Positions 12,401 through 24,303 of a stretch of 64,000 nucleotides of DNA are shown in pieces. Position 1 is the first letter of the stretch; each line of letters begins with the position of its first letter. The stretch is from Miscanthus floridulus (Eukaryota > Streptophyta > Magnoliopsida > Poales > Poaceae): assembly GCF_019320115.1 (NCBI RefSeq), contig NC_089598.1, positions 81,178,059 to 81,242,058 on the forward strand, read 5' to 3'. The notes under the pieces were generated by a model. It saw nothing but the letters and a program-made list of their open reading frames with translations. It was not told the DNA's origin and did not search any database. The position numbers and the translations under genes are program-made.

Positions 12401-13640
12401 CCAGCCCCCTTCTCCACTCGGCATGTCCTCGTGCCGAAGTAGGGTCCAGTCGTTGACGCCATCGGGCGAAAAAGCTTGCCCGGGGAGGATGGCCTCAATG
12501 CGGCCAAACATGCGGCCGTAGACGAGGTCGGCGATGATGATGTTCTCCCATGTGCGCGTCGGCGAAAATTAGAAGTAATAGAGGAGGTTCCCCATGTAGC
12601 CATAGAAGAAGTAGAGGTGCGCACCGATGTCTGTGATAGCTCGTGATGCTTGGCGAGCTATGACAAGTAGGGGTCATGTGATTACTGCTCCAAAGGTGAA
12701 GTGCAGCATCTCTCTTGGTGGTGCAACGAAGTCGTGGATGCGGTTCTTGGTGTCGGGGGCAAGGTAGGTGGGGATATGGCACCAAGCCATGGTGCTTGAG
12801 CGGGTTGATGGTGATGTCGTCAAGTCGAGCATGGTGCCGAACATGAAGGAGCCCAAGTCGAATTCGCTTGGCAAAAGATGGTGTTCATTGGAGTCGGGTC
12901 GAAGGGCAGATGTGGATGCTATCGACGTGAACGAGTTGACGGCTTAGGTTGTCAAGGAAGACAACCGTTGTCAACGTTATGTGGCACCCCTGTAACCATG
13001 GGCGACCAAGTAGGATGCTCATGGGGACTCCATTGTGTTGACCCCTCGTCGGTGGTGGGTGGGCACCGAGGGCCAAGAGCTCCATGTTGGCAGAACTACG
13101 CTGGCGTAGAACCTGCAAAAGGTCAGGCAGAAGAGACAATGCCGCCGGATGGTATAGTCGATCGTCGAAGAAGAAGAGGCCTTGGTCAAGTGACCAAGCC
13201 TAGGCGGCCATGCCATCAGCTATGGCCATGGCGATTGTGCGAAGCTCATGTTGTTGAAGTGTAGTTTAGCGCAGGTGCTCGAAGATGACGTTGGTTGTGT
13301 CGATGTAGTTGAGGGCGTTGGGATGGCGAGCTCAACTCGCCCTACTCAAGATGTTGCGAGGTGGTGGGAGCACCTCCTCTCAGGCCCGGCGGATGAGTGG
13401 TGGTGCCAGTAGGGCGCGGATGGTGGCCGGGGTGCATCGGGGCTGCATGGTGGCGAAGGTGACGAGGTGGCCATTGCGGATGTACTGGAGCTCCATGGTT
13501 GAAAAGTCCTAGGTGAGGCGGCCAAGGCCAGCCAACCAAGGTGTGCTGAGGATGATGTCGACGTCGTTGCCTATGTCGAGGAGGTAGGATTCGATGTAGA
13601 AGATGTCGGCGTCGATGCGAAGTGGTACACTGAAGGCTGT
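12401..13640 (-). pseudogene. Gypsy protease end and decayed downstream region
   Basis: Reading minus from the nested insertion, the frame gives FSVPLRIDADIF, ESYLLDIGNDVDIIL, then STPWLAGLGRLT and DFSTMELQY. This is the C-terminal half of a Gypsy aspartic protease: the 'D-IIL---WL' flap and helix region. The catalytic aspartate half is not recognisable; it would lie at the frameshifted end of the gag segment across the insertion. Beyond about 13300 the reading decays, and no reverse transcriptase motif is seen before the polypurine tract. Confidence 0.65.
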
Positions 13641-16600
13641 TGTGACAGAACCACCCAATTCATATAAGCTCAAGTACGGCTGCCCCAGTTTACCATGTGA
13701 CGCGCGCATACTTTCACTTATATAAACCCGGTAGTCCGCCGAGTGTCACGAAGGACCTCGGTAAATCAACATCACAACCAAGATCGCACAATTAAGCAAA
13801 TACACATCATATACATGGAGTTGCAGCGGAAATAATGTTTACAATGAGTTCACAAATAATAATACAAGTTTGGATTTCAAAACCGATTAGTGAAAACAAT
13901 ATAGCTTTCAAATGATTACAATAATATAAGTTCCAAATATATTTCTAGCATACGTGACATCCTCTGACAAAAGCATATAGATAAGAACACTATATAGAGT
14001 CACCGAGCCCACTAGCGGTTAGCCACCATCTTCAGCAGGCTGAGAACTTCACCTGCAACATGGTGGGATAAACCCTGAGTACTCGAATATACTCAGCTAG
14101 ACTTACCCGTCATAAACCAAAAATAAAGTGACACCAAGGATCATGCAAGGCTTTATAAGTGGAGCTGGCTTGACAACATTTTGCATAAAAGCCACTAGTT
14201 GAGCTATACATTTTACAATTCGGTCCCAAGTTAATTATAGCTATTCATCTCTAGATTAGCATCTAACCTGTGCTAAACATGTGATGTATGATTATGTAGC
14301 ATAACAATAATAACCATAGCCGGTGTAACATTCCCATGTTCATCATAACCATCAAATTCCATAGTTCAATTACTACGATGCTGGAGCTAGTCGAGTTTCT
14401 CATTATCCGGGAGAGACGGCGATTCGAATTGGTTACAACCAGCTGGGCAGTTATTCCTAACACAAACCCACACTTCCCCCGTCGAGGTTGCATCGGGTCA
14501 CCTTTGGTACAACTCAGGTTCACATGTCGCGGGTTCGATCAACGCCACATAATCAGGGACTGACCAGCTACCAGGACATTCAGGCCTAGCCTACCCTTGG
14601 GCTCACATCTGGCTCCCTGCACACCCTTACTACCATCCATTATGCGCACTCTAACAGAACGAAGCCTCGCCTGAGTTGAGCTACTCGGCTTCATGGTCGG
14701 AATGAGTTATCTGGCCAGCTAAGTGAGAGGCATGCGTTCAATCTTGGTAGAAGTGCCAGCAATGGTACAGTTCTTAATCAACACAGGCAGGATAAAACAT
14801 GCATACAAGACCTCCATGTCCTATTGCCTCTCAATCCCCAGATCCCATCTGGTCTCCATTTATTAATCATCACATGGTTATTTTCCACGATAGCAAATAT
14901 TGCCAACCATGCTCCGGTATCCACCTATATCTCGCAGGTCATAGGAAATCACCCGACTTCTACCGAGCTAAGCATGGCTAAGCATATATTCGATCCTAGA
15001 CCTACACATGGTTCAAGATATATGTCTAAACAAGGAAATTATATGCATAGAGTTTCCAATCAACTCCTATAACCTAATGCATCAAACATAAAAGGACTCA
15101 AGTTGATATTTGTAAAACATAGGAGGTTTAGAATGCTCCAGGGCTTGCCTAGGATCTAATACTAGGTCAGTGTTTGTTAGATGACACTCGTTTGGTGAGC
15201 ATCTCCTATTCAGGCATGTACTCTCGAAGTCCTTCCATCTTCTAGATTCGTCCACCAAACATCATCTTCGGGACTTATCCACCAACACCATCTTTTGGTT
15301 TGACTCCAACATCATGTCCTTCATGTCCACGCACTGTGCATCTAGCGTACCTAGATGAGATGCAACAATGCAAGTGCATGAAGGCGAAGAATGGTAACAT
15401 GAGATGCATTATATAAAAGCATTCAAGACCAGCATCAAGTTACACCTCAAGACATAAGCACTTAGAGAGCAAGTTGTTTAACTAATTATTGGACAAACCT
15501 ATTATGGTAATTTATAAAGAAAATAACACCAAGCTTTCACCAATGAGGCACTCAAGTTAAGCTAATTTAAGTAATCAACTCAAAGCACATGCAAAGAATC
15601 TGGACAGCAGCATAGAAGGCACTTGTTTCAGTCATAAACAGAGATCCCGACATCCAATAAAGGTGATCCAAGACTATATGGAAATCTAATGAAACTCTCT
15701 ATAACTCTTTTATTTACACTCAAAGCTGATTATAAAGCTAACCAAGTCCAAACACACCAAGAAGCAGGTCTGCACAAACAATGGACAGAAAACTGATATA
15801 TACTTCAGAGATGCATAACTGGAGTTCTACTCATCCAACAAACATGATTCTTAACTTTATGGAAAGCTTATTAAATTACCTATAACTTTATTAATATCAT
15901 ATTAAGATGGTTCTATAGCTATCAAGGTCAATCAACACCAAGAAAGCATCTCTGCCCAGATTTGGACAGAATCTGTCATTCCACTTTGAACAGCTATAAC
16001 CGGAGTTCTAGGCTAGCAAAAGTGGTGCTCTTAAACATTTTGGAAAGATAAACAAAAGCACTACAACTCTTCTATTATCACCAATATATGATTCCATGTT
16101 TAAATAAGCTAAACAATTGAATCATTCAGATCTGTTCAGAAGACCTGCAAAACCTGATAGAAAATTTCTAAAATCCATAACTCCTAAAACATAAGGCCTA
16201 AAATCATGAAATTTTAGGACAAGCAATATAAGGAAATTATCTACAACTTTTGTATTGACTACATTCACAGAAAACATCATTTGTATCACAAAAATATCAC
16301 CACCACCAAAACTATATATGCAGCCATTTTCAGCACATAAGCCAAGTAGTGCTTCACTTCATTCTTTAACAAGGCCATACATGTACCACTAATCACATGG
16401 ATCACAAACTACTATTAACATGTTCACTCAACATTAGTTATGGTTAGCATAAAAAGCTCTTAACACATCTCCAAAACATAGAGGTTACATATTGATGTTC
16501 CTTTCTCATTTTTATTCTACGGGCACTTGTTTACTAATTAGCAAACATAGACAAACCTATAAAGGAAAGCAACCTGCCCCAAGGTGATTCAGGGGCTAGC

Positions 16601-16846
16601 CTTACAACACACAAACATACACTAGCATACACATAGCACCCATTAGAGTAAGAGCTAAAGCAAGGACTAGAAATATGCATAGGCAACATACTCACTAGTT
16701 ATTATATTAACAAGAGAGCAAGCACATAAGACATTGAACTAGCTTTAAACCATTATTTATCATAGCTCAGCAACATTCAACTTAGGGTAAGCAAGGGAGC
16801 ATCATATGACTTAATTACATGCATCTACTAGCAACTTTTACTCTCC

Positions 16847-16908
<62 letters not shown>

Positions 16909-19295
16909 TATATATTGATTTTTAGATGATGTGCCAAACATCTAGTTTGGACCTGAGATTTTTATGGATAGAAGATGATAGCAAAACATAGCTACTATTA
17001 GAAGATGACATGATCAAGTGGTATAAATTAATTATGGCAAGCAAATCAAGTTTTAATCACAGTTAAACATGTAAGAGCAAGATAAATCTAAAACACACTA
17101 TTTTCTGCAAACACATAGCCATATTATTGACCAACATGACATAACAACATCATGCAAAGGTAGAGGAACAACATTTTCCAATTTTTACACCATCTCAAAA
17201 ATTATAACTCATTTAAAACCATTTATTAAGTACTAAGCAAGTTAAATCCATAACTCAGTCACACATGCCAATAAACCATAAATTTTTACCACAGCACACA
17301 TATGGCATCATTAGCCTACCATAAAAATTTCACAGCAATTGGAGCACCACAACCTAGATATGAATTTATTCCTAGAAAACCCTAATTTACAAAGATAAAT
17401 TAAAACAGCAAAAAAATTCTACTAACACATATCATATTATGACTCTACTGTGCAGATCTACTCACAAGGATTCCAAAACATATTTATTTACTATTTTATG
17501 ATTTTTCTATGATTTATTATGATTTTCCAAAGTTTTAGCTAAATTAAAAGCAATAAAGGAGAAACACATTTGCATCGGAGACCCTGAACTTTTCTCAAAT
17601 ACCGATTCCAGCAAACAGGTCCTTCTACGCACTATTCATACAAGTCTATAGCTTTGCAGTTAGGCCCTCCCCTTTTCCCAAATTTAAGCGCGACATCCCT
17701 GACGCGAATTTGAGTAGAGGAAAGGCACGGGGAGGCTCGATGTCGGTCGGGGAAGGCTCGCCGGCGGCGGGGAAGATGCGGGGGAGCATCCCCAACACTA
17801 GGCGCACCCATCGGTGCCCACGGCTTGGCCTGAGATGGCTCGAGGTGGCCCAACCACATGCGCCGGTGGCCATAACTGTAGCACCTCCGGCGGCGGGGCG
17901 CTCCGACAACCACTGTGGCCAAGAAAGGGGCCAGGAGGGGTGGATCGAGCTGGAGATGGTGATGATGCGCTTGGTTGGGATGGAGAGAGAGCGCAGCAGT
18001 GTCACCACATGCTCGCGCTTGGCTAGCCATGGCGAGCGCGCACTCCGACGATGAGCAGAGTGAGGGAGAGGGAGCCAAGGGCGAGAGAGGATGCCAGGGA
18101 GAGCTAGAGGGGGTGGAGAGCTCAGCAATGCTCTCCCCATCAAACATGGATAGGCAGGGGCGCGTGGCAGAGGAGGGGGCGCATGGCACTGTGCATGGTG
18201 GCCACGTCATCAATTTGTCGAACACGTGGCGAGTGATGGAGTGGCCAGTGTGGGATGCGTTTTTGAGCCAGTTATGGGCCAAAATCGACCTTTGGACCAA
18301 AAGCAAAGTTGAAGCCCACGAACTGCTCTACAATATTTATTTAGGGGTCATGGTCATTAGGGCAGTAGATTAGCAGTTAATTAGCTCCAAAAACGGCACT
18401 GTCAATGACTTGGTAGTGATTAAGCTTTGCTCGGTTTTCGTTAGCTTTGGGAGGTCCAACTTGGTCAAACTAAGTCCAACTTTTTACATGCTCATCTCCA
18501 AGATGTAAACTCCAACTTTTATATTTGGCTCAACTTGAGTTGCTTAACAAAAATCCAAAAACGTGAAATGCCAACATCATCAACATTGTAATATCAGATT
18601 TAGCCAAAATTTCTAGATCCAAAACAGCACTGGGTTCAGTTTTGAGGCCTCAGTTTGACTAAGTTAGGGACCAAAGTAGCTCTTGACCCTTAAACAAAGT
18701 TTGTTGTACACAACTCAAGCTACAACTTTTATTTAAGGTTTAACATCAAAACAGGTGCAGAACCTATGGTTCTACTTTGGTCAAAGCAGCATCCCGATAA
18801 AGCCTAAATTACCATTTTCAAGCCATTGAAGCATTTTCTTGACACTTGATCAACATGAACCCTTCATGACTTTTGTTGTAGAGTTCAATTAGAGTCATTT
18901 GGGTAAGGTAGAAATGTTTGGTAGACGTCCCATGTTCCCATTCACCTGATGAAGCAATTCAAGAAGGTTATAACTTATCATTTCATATGATTTCTTGATT
19001 CCAAACTTCATGAAACTTTTCCAATTGTCAATATAGATGGAAATAGATGTGAGGCACATGAAAGGGGCACCTTCAGCATTACTTAGGCATACATTTGGAA
19101 AAGGGTTTACCATTAAACACAAGGATGATGTGTTTATTCCCAAAAGTTCAAGTTGGGTCCATTCCTATAAATTGACCTCAACACCGTTATCACCATTTCT
19201 GACATAAGGAACTAAAGCTCCTGATTACCACTTAACCTACCATGTTTGAGAACAAACCCACTGCTTAGCAAGTGGCTAACACCTGGGGTGTTACA
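13641..19295 (-). mobile_element. Nested giant solo LTR, 5655 bp, Del/Tekay-like
   Basis: It starts TGTGACAGAACC at 13641 and ends GGTGTTACA at 19295. Read on the minus strand it begins TGTAACACCCCAGGTGTTA, like the LTR at 3600. Its other end, with the GAACCACCC block, is also shared. Flanks are gctgt (13636-13640) and gctgc (19296-19300), a target duplication with one change. No gag-pol is seen inside. A GC-rich block at 17700-18150 carries overlapping open frames on both strands without any domain, as in the 3600 copy. It interrupts the protease of the host Gypsy element. Confidence 0.75.
16855..16904. repeat. (TA)25 microsatellite
   Basis: An uninterrupted run of TA dinucleotides about 50 bp long lies inside the nested LTR. 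Confidence 0.97.
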
Positions 19296-20667
19296 GCTGC
19301 GGCGCGGCAGGGAACCTCGGTGCCACTACCGACAAGTATGGCGGTGTTGATCCGCTGCTCCTAGAGGCCAATGAGGCAGACGACATTGATGTCGATGATG
19401 TTGTGCGTGGAGCCCCATCAGGTACATTGGGGGATGACCCAGGACCGAAGATTGGTCGGTCCCAATCATCATGAGGAGGATGTTGTCAACATTAGTGTCA
19501 TCGTCGTTGTTGTCATAGTCGTTCATGGCCAGGATGTTGAACAGATGCTTGCACTTGTGGCCACACGTGAAGTGTTTGTTGTAGTTGAAGCAGAGCCCGG
19601 AACATCGATGTTCCGCCATCTCCTTAGCGGTGAGACGCTTGAATGGGCGCAGGGGAGCTACTAGAGATGTTGTTGTCATAGTTGTCAGGGTTGGTGTCGA
19701 AGGTGGCGCCTTCAAGGGAAGCACCATGTTGCTGGTTTAGTAATTGGTGCCTTGTTGGAGTCGGTGATCGCCGTGAGACGTTGTTCATACGCCCTAGCCA
19801 AAGACATGGCCATCTCCATGTCTGGCGGGTTCTAGAGCTCGACGTCCATCTTCAGGGGCTCCAGGAGGCCGGCGGTGTACATGTTGACTTGTTATTGCTC
19901 ATCGAGAGGCCCGACGTGATCCACATGTGCCAAGAAGTGTTCGGTGTATTCATCGATGACGCCGGTCTTGCGGAGGGAGGCAAGCTCGCCGAGAGGTTGC
20001 GCCTAGTTGGGGAGCCAAAGCGCTCGTTGATGCACCGAGTGAAGTACGCCTAGTCCATCACTATCTTGTCTTGCGTCAGGCGCATGTACCACTGCTGGGC
20101 GCTTCCTGTCAGATGGTAGGATGCATACCAGACTTGCTCTATTTCTGAAGTCTTCTAGCCTCTGAAGAACTGCTCGTAGTGATTGATCCACGACAATGGA
20201 TCTTCCTTGCCATAGTATGTGGAGAAGTTGAGCTTGTGGAGGCATGGCGTTAGGATGGGGAAGGAGCCTGGTAGGGTCCCCTGATACAGGAACGGTGGAG
20301 GTAGATTGATCTTGGGGCCCTTTGTTGTGTTGATGTCATTGAAGAGCTTGCCCTCCAGGTCATCAATAATCTTAGGGATTGTAGATGATGGCGATGCCTC
20401 CTTTTGTTGCTTGAGGATGGCGTGACCTATGTCCTCCATGGCTTTCTTGGTGTCGACCTCTAGCTTGGTGGCGATCGCCTTACGCTCGCGTTCGGCGCGA
20501 GCAGTAGCGGCGACGGCTTCCTCAGGGCCACCATGTTGCTAGATCGTCGTTAGGCGATCATTGATGGAGTGGAATTGGCCCTTGATGTCGCTGAACTGTG
20601 TGTGAAGGTCAGCGATGAGCTTGTCGAAGGCGGCTTTGATGTCACCATTGTTGCCGTTGGCACCCAT
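19296..20667 (-). pseudogene. Gypsy gag with zinc-knuckle-like region
   Basis: The frame starts at the ATG near 20667 (MGANGNNGDIKAAFDKLIAD). It continues through a coiled segment to KLNFSTYYGKEDPLSWINHYEQFFRG, the capsid core of Gypsy gag. Further on it reads AQQWYMRL, then RPFKRLTAKEMAEHRCSGLC, then FNYNKHFTCGHKCKHLF. This last block is the usual Gypsy gag-protease junction; one cysteine of the usual 'CFNC' is a tyrosine. Frameshifts occur near 20150 and 19400. The reading stops at the nested LTR and resumes in the protease at 13640. Confidence 0.75.
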
Positions 20668-20707
20668 GGCAGCGTCGTAGGATAGGGCTAATCTCTGAGA
20701 TACTAGG

Positions 20708-21161
20708 TGTAAGAGGCGTGATGGGGGGAGGAGCTGCGGCCTAGTGGATGAGCGACGGCTAGGGCTAGGCGGCGTGTGGGAGGGGCGACGACGCAAGGAG
20801 GGAGAGGCGACCGGCATAGGAGAGAGAAGGGGAGAGAGATAGGAAGGAGCAATCGCTCGTCTATTGCTTAGTTTGATTGATTACATCCCCTAGTATTTAT
20901 AGTCCCTATTGGACTTAGACTCCAAGCAACCTATGGGAGATTCTTATAGATTGGATTCTCCCTTCCAAACTCTAATTCCATAACTAACCAAACTCTAACC
21001 AACTTGATATGGTAACCTAAGATGATGATGGCGGGAGCAACGGCACCCTCCCCCTGCATCGCGTGCAGCCCCTAGGGCACGCTGGAGGTGGCCAGCGCCC
21101 CTCCTTGGGCCTTCCTTGGCCTGTTTGCTCGAGGATGGGGGCCTCCATTAGACGTATGACA
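20708..21161 (-). repeat. 5' LTR of the small Gypsy element
   Basis: This 454-bp LTR starts TGTAAGAGGCG and ends CGTATGACA. It matches 11958-12400 and lies next to the gag start on the minus strand. Confidence 0.85.
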
Positions 21162-21762
21162 ACTACACTATAGCAACATAACTCCAACAACAAAAAGCAG
21201 CTAAGAACTAACAACTTAAACAACATCTATGCCAGGGAGTTGGACTAAGACATCAACACAGCTCATACAACAAAGATGTAGCACCAGACCGTACCACTAC
21301 CGCTCAGTGCAAGAAATGCACAATCGACGTCACTTCGTAACCAACCCAACACTATGACCGGACGACAAATCTACCAAATCGACACTATCATTACTGCTTG
21401 CGCCATTGTTGAAAACTATGTCCCACACCGAGTAAGCTACTACCATGCACGGCAAGTCGCTGCAGGCTGCTACAAGTTGTATAGTTGTTGTGACATCGTT
21501 GCCAATTGTGTGTTGACGAGACTCAAACATAGGGATATGTTAAGTCCCAGGGTAAGAGATTCTCGACCGATCCCTCTAGGATAGCTCGAGGGCTCAGGGG
21601 GTATAGCCATCAGGTATGCTCCCGCGCACCTTCTCGCCAAGGATCGGGAGAAACCCGAGCATGCCCTTGGCCTCTACTCGAGACTCGGGGGCTCACCCAA
21701 GCCCCACGTTCACGATCAACAACAACCTGGGCATGATCCTTGGCCTCATCTCTAGTCCGAGC
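21162..21762. other. Unassigned DNA with Copia-LTR-like words
   Basis: No gene is supported. From about 21545 the text (repeated 'ctcgggggct' and 'gctcaggggg' words) resembles grass Copia LTR fragments. Confidence 0.35.
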
Positions 21763-21944
21763 TGAAAGCATCTAGGCCCTAGTGGGTTTCAGTGATTAAT
21801 GACAGCATAAGATTATTGTGACTAACGTGTGTTTTGCAGAGGCAATTTGAGTTAGGTCACAATTGACTAAAACATTTTACTCCTTGTGCTTGTTCACCAC
21901 CAATTCTAACCAGTAAGCAATTCGTCGTTCAAACATGCATGGTA
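21763..21944 (+). mobile_element. SIRE-like Copia LTR start, interrupted by a CACTA element
   Basis: TGAAAGCATCTAGGCCCTAG at 21763 is a typical start of grass SIRE-class LTRs. The similarity runs to the target site of the CACTA element at 21942-21944. Its continuation after 22566 is not certain. Confidence 0.5.
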
Positions 21945-22563
21945 CACTAGTAGAGAACAGACCTTTCATCCGAGGTCAAAATGAGCTCTAGTCCCGGTAT
22001 TTTTTGCGCCTGGGACTAGAGAGACCTTTAGTCCCGGTTGGTGTCTCCAACTGGGACTAAAGGTCCCTGCTCAATGGCTACTGCGCTCGGCACAGTGACA
22101 GGGGACCTTTAGTCCCGGTTGGAGACACCAACCGGGACTAAAGGTGGACCTTTACTCCCGGTTGGAGCCACCAACCGGGACTAAAAGTCCCCAACCTTTA
22201 GTCCTGGTTGGTAACACCAACCGGGACTAAAGGTCACCCGATGGGTTAGTTCAAAAGGGAAGCATCCCATCCTTTGTCAGATGTGTTGTGTAGGTGGGGT
22301 GGTAAGCTACGCGCGAGGCAATGCATGAGGTCTTGGGTTCGAATCTCACAGGACGCAGCGGTGGGAGGCATTATTTTTTTAAAGCTGGGAGGACCTTTAG
22401 TCCTGGTTGGTGTTACCCACCGGGACTAAAGGTCGACCTTTAGTCCCGGTTCCTGACCCGGGACTAAAGGACCCCCCTTTAGTCCCGGATGCTTGCTCCC
22501 GGGTGGGGAACCGGGACTAGAGGGGGTTCCCCACCGGGAGTAAAGCTTTGTTCTGTACCAGTG
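21945..22563. mobile_element. Non-autonomous CACTA element, 619 bp, TSD GTA
   Basis: The ends are CACTAGTAGAGAACAG at 21945 and CTGTACCAGTG at 22563, inverted relative to each other. GTA flanks both sides (21942-21944 and 22564-22566), the 3-bp duplication expected for CACTA/EnSpm. Both subterminal regions hold many direct and inverted copies of CCTTTAGTCCCGGTTGG. A tRNA-like module lies near 22290-22365. There is no transposase. Confidence 0.92.
22290..22365 (+). other. tRNA-like cassette inside the CACTA element
   Basis: The core GGTGGTAAGC is followed about 35 bases later by GGGTTCGAATCTC. The second word fits the polymerase III B-box consensus GWTCRANNC, and the first resembles an A-box. 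A full cloverleaf is not formed convincingly by eye. It is the only non-repetitive part of the element's interior. Confidence 0.45.
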
Positions 22564-23565
22564 GTAGCTATCTTGTCCTACAACTTTATACAAAAATACC
22601 AAGAAAAAAATGTTTGGACTACAACAGTAGGTAAGTCACAAATCCACTCAATTTTTATCCCTCACAGTCCATCAGATCTACACTGCTGCTGGTCAAATCA
22701 TCATTCAAACATCTCTGAGTACTAAAAGTTAGCTAGCAGAGTAGCAGTTGCACATGAGAAGAATAGTGTCAGTGTAGGGGCGGCGGGTACTTATACTTAC
22801 CCGAGGAGGAGGAGATGGAAACGGGTGAGGACGGTTATAGAGTTGGCCGACGGCATGTGAAGGGAATGGTGGCGCATGCAAGGGACTTGCTCGGGTGGCG
22901 GTGGAGGAGGACCTTGCCGGCTGACATCCTCGGGCCTCGGGCTTGTGGAAGACGACGACCTCGGGCTTTAACTTGAAGACGACGGTGCTGGCGGACTGCG
23001 GCTGCACGCACGGTGAAATCTTCCTGCTCGGGTTCCTAGAGTCAATGGTTGGAGAGGGGTGGTGGTGCTCATTGCTCAGGAGGCTCTTGGTGCGGCGAAA
23101 GGCGAGGGCGGCGACGGGGGATGTGTAAAAAAATTACGAGATGAGAGAGCCTGAGACTTGGACTTTTATGAGATGATGAGAGAGCCTGAGACTGGACTTT
23201 TTTTTATTGACAGACAAAGACACCTAGCCTTGGACTTGAAAATTTTGAGCCCACACCAGCGCGATACAGTATTCTTTTTCACCTTTCCTTAAAAATCCTG
23301 ATCTTTTTTTGAAATGTTAAAAATACAGATTGAGAAAACTAGTAAATTGTAGAGCATGGATGATACTGGAAGAACATCCTGCGCGTTGCTGCGGTAAAAG
23401 TAGGTGAAATTATACTCTTTATATTTACTACTATGAATAAATAAATATAATAATACTACAGGTTAGTGGATGTGGACAACTAAATATATATGTTAGTAAA
23501 TGATGTGGTTTGCTAATGTGAATAGCTTGAATGAAAACATAATGACATGTGTTAGTTGGATGTGT

Positions 23566-23665
23566 TAGTGGATGCTGATGTGAACACTTTGCATGGTGAG
23601 ATACTTGCATCTGCTAGTGGGTTGTTCTAGTGGATGCTGATGTGGACACTTTGCATGGCAAGATA
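23566..23665. repeat. Direct repeat, 62-bp period
   Basis: TAGTGGATGCTGATGTG begins at 23566 and again at 23628. The first about 38 bases of each unit are nearly identical (ACACTTTGCATGG follows in both). Confidence 0.85.
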
Positions 23666-23692
23666 AATTGCTAGTGGGGTTTGAAAATATAA

Positions 23693-23733
23693 GATATATA
23701 GATATAGATATAGATATAGATATATATAGTAGA
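23693..23733. repeat. (GATATA)n microsatellite
   Basis: Repeated GATATA units end a stretch of AT-rich DNA. Such a tail could mark the 3' end of a retroposon, but no coding remnant confirms that. Confidence 0.85.
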
Positions 23734-24054
23734 TTATTAAAAAGATTCATCCTTTCTATAGGTGGGTGATTCATATGCCCGTGGTAAATAAATCTCTCTT
23801 AGGCTACTTTGGAAACTCAATTCCTTTTGGGATCCATGACTTTTTCTAGGGCGAGAAATCCATGGGGATATCATTTGAATAACCATTTTTAGTTCTTCGT
23901 GGAGGGTTTTCTATCACCGAGTGTGCCTCCCCTTGCTTCCAAATTAGCGATTATTTTCTTTTCTCTTCTATCGTTTCTCTCCCTCGCCATGGTGCCGTAG
24001 GCGAGCCACGAGCCAACACAATGCCGTTTGCCTAGCTCGGTGGCGCGGAGGCTG

Positions 24055-24303
24055 AGGGTTAGTTTGGCAAAACATATTCATGATTCTTAAGTTTCACTTC
24101 TTGATTCTTTGATGAATTGATTTTGGTGGAAGAGTGAATCGATTCTGAAGTGATTCTAGTGGTGATTAAATGGGGAGCAGCAGGGAGTGGTGGAGAGTAC
24201 ATTTTTTTACTCCCCGATCATAGTGTAAATATAGAAGTGACTCTCGTCAGCTTTCCACCAGAATCCAGACGCATTTTAAGTGTTTGGTTTGCCAAACTGG
24301 CTC
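24055..24303. mobile_element. Possible hAT-like MITE
   Basis: AGTTTGGCAAAACA near the left edge is matched by the inverse of GGTTTGCCAAACT near the right edge. The interior is about 250 bp, AT-rich and non-coding. No target duplication could be confirmed. Confidence 0.45.

Larger units (their letters stand above)
11958..21161 (-). mobile_element. Small Gypsy element, internally deleted, with a nested LTR
   Basis: LTRs at 11958-12400 and 20708-21161 share the same ends (TGYAAGAGGCG... and ...CGTATGACA). Flanks are ACTAT at 11953-11957 and ACTAC at 21162-21166, a target duplication with one change. On the minus strand the right LTR is followed by a decayed Met-tRNA-type primer site near 20693-20706 and then gag. 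The left LTR is preceded by a purine tract at about 12401-12420. Apart from the nested insertion at 13641-19295, the interior is only about 2.65 kb. It carries gag and protease but no reverse transcriptase or integrase, so the element depended on others to move. Confidence 0.85.
22564..24054. other. No supported gene; repeats and AT-rich DNA
   Basis: Short open frames in the GC-rich part (22730-23130) have no recognisable domain. From 23350 the sequence is AT-rich and contains the duplicated unit at 23566-23665 and the GATATA repeat listed separately. The phrase CGCGTTGCTGCGG near 23380 recalls termini of grass transposons but is not decisive. Confidence 0.4.

Noticed and set aside
12223..13539. 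Several overlapping frames of 60-130 codons on both strands
   Set aside because: They are out-of-frame shadows and decay products of the Gypsy interior and LTR; only the protease fragment is recognisable.
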